DNA from: DATLGD01 sp035540755
Lineage (GTDB): Bacteria; Actinomycetota; Actinomycetes; Mycobacteriales; SCTD01
Direction: 5' to 3'
Assembly (NCBI GenBank): GCA_035540755.1
Contig: DATLGD010000159.1
Location: 1-7,252, forward strand
DNA: 7,252 nucleotides
Under the pieces are notes generated by a model. The model had not been told where the DNA came from. It saw nothing but the letters and a program-made list of their open reading frames with translations, and did not search any database. This document shows, piece by piece, positions 6,640-7,252 of the stretch; the stretch's first letter is position 1, and the number at the start of each line of letters is the position of its first letter. The position numbers were made by a program, and so were the translations under genes.

Positions 6640-7252
6640 GCGGACCGTCGTCGGAGCGCACCAGCCTGTGGGGCGGCCGCTTCGAGGGCGGGCCGGCCGA
6701 GGCGCTCGCGCGGCTGTCGGTCAGCGTGCACTTCGACTGGCGGCTGGCGCCCTACGACCTGCTCGGCTCACAGGCGCACGCCCGGGTGCTGCACCGCGCC
6801 GGGCTGCTCGACGCCGACGAGCTCACCAGGATGCTCGGCGCGCTGGAGGAGCTGCGCGCGGAGGTCGTCGACGGCACCTTCCGCCCGCGAATCGAGGACG
6901 AGGACGTCCACACGGCGCTGGAGCGCGGCCTGCTCGAGAAGCTCGGCACGCTCGGCGGCAAGCTGCGTGCCGGGCGGTCGCGCAACGACCAGGTGGCCAC
7001 GGACCTCCGCCTGTACCTGCGTGACTCCGCACGGCTGGTCGTGCGCCGGCTCGCCGAGCTCGAGGAGGCGCTGCTGGACCAGGCGGCGCGGCACGTCGAC
7101 ACGCCGGCACCGGGCATGACGCACCTGCAGCACGCGCAGCCGGTGCTGTTCGCCCACCAGCTCCTGGCGCACGTGCACGCCTTCGCCCGCGACGTCCAGC
7201 GCCTGGTCGACTGGGACGCCCGGGCCGCGGTCTCGCCGCTCGGGTCCGGAGC
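6636..7252 (+). CDS. argH: Argininosuccinate lyase (ArgH), N-terminal part
   Basis: ArgH splits argininosuccinate into arginine and fumarate, the last step of the pathway; it belongs to the fumarase/aspartase superfamily and works as a tetramer. The window holds 205 complete codons of the roughly 460-480 expected and then ends, so this is a cut by the window, not a broken gene. The start is a GTG overlapping the argG stop (GTGA). Visible motifs are LWGGRF near the N-terminus, EDEDVHTALE, AGRSRNDQVATDLRL (Arg116-Asn-Asp-Gln) and PGMTHLQHAQPV with Thr162-His163, the position of the conserved catalytic-site histidine. SPLGSG, which in the family leads on to the rest of the core, is the last motif before the edge. 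The signature loop GSSxMPxKxNP lies beyond the window. Confidence 0.95.

Overview
This is a high-GC stretch (clearly above 70% G+C by eye) that reads as the arginine biosynthesis operon of an actinobacterium. Gene order, ATGA/GTGA stop-start overlaps and protein signatures all match the actinobacterial argCJBD(F)RGH cluster. The genus cannot be named from the sequence alone. All genes lie on the + strand. The window starts just upstream of argC and ends inside argH.

Layout: positions 1-114 are a near-perfect inverted repeat with 50-bp arms and a 14-nt loop. Its right arm runs into the argC control region, where two ArgR-type operators (ARG boxes) and a TATGGT -10 element sit directly on the argC start. 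This suggests a leaderless, arginine-repressed transcript. Then follow argC (135-1151), argJ (1148-2299), argB (2296-3207) and argD (3204-4400), each overlapping the next by 4 bp. Where ornithine carbamoyltransferase (argF) is normally found there is instead an 18-codon mini-ORF (4397-4453) and a single-domain CheY-like response regulator (4450-4833). argR (4833-5378) follows, then a 49-nt gap, argG (TTG start, 5428-6639) and the first 205 codons of argH (6636 to the window end).

Function: ArgJ moves the acetyl group from N-acetylornithine to glutamate. ArgB, ArgC and ArgD then turn N-acetylglutamate into N-acetylornithine. Ornithine must be carbamoylated by an ArgF that is not encoded here. 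ArgG and ArgH turn citrulline into arginine, and ArgR with arginine as co-repressor would shut the operon by binding the boxes at argC.

The biosynthetic genes are ordinary. The points worth a second look are the long palindrome that duplicates an ARG box, the argF slot taken by a response regulator, and the mini-ORF and -10-like element that precede that regulator.
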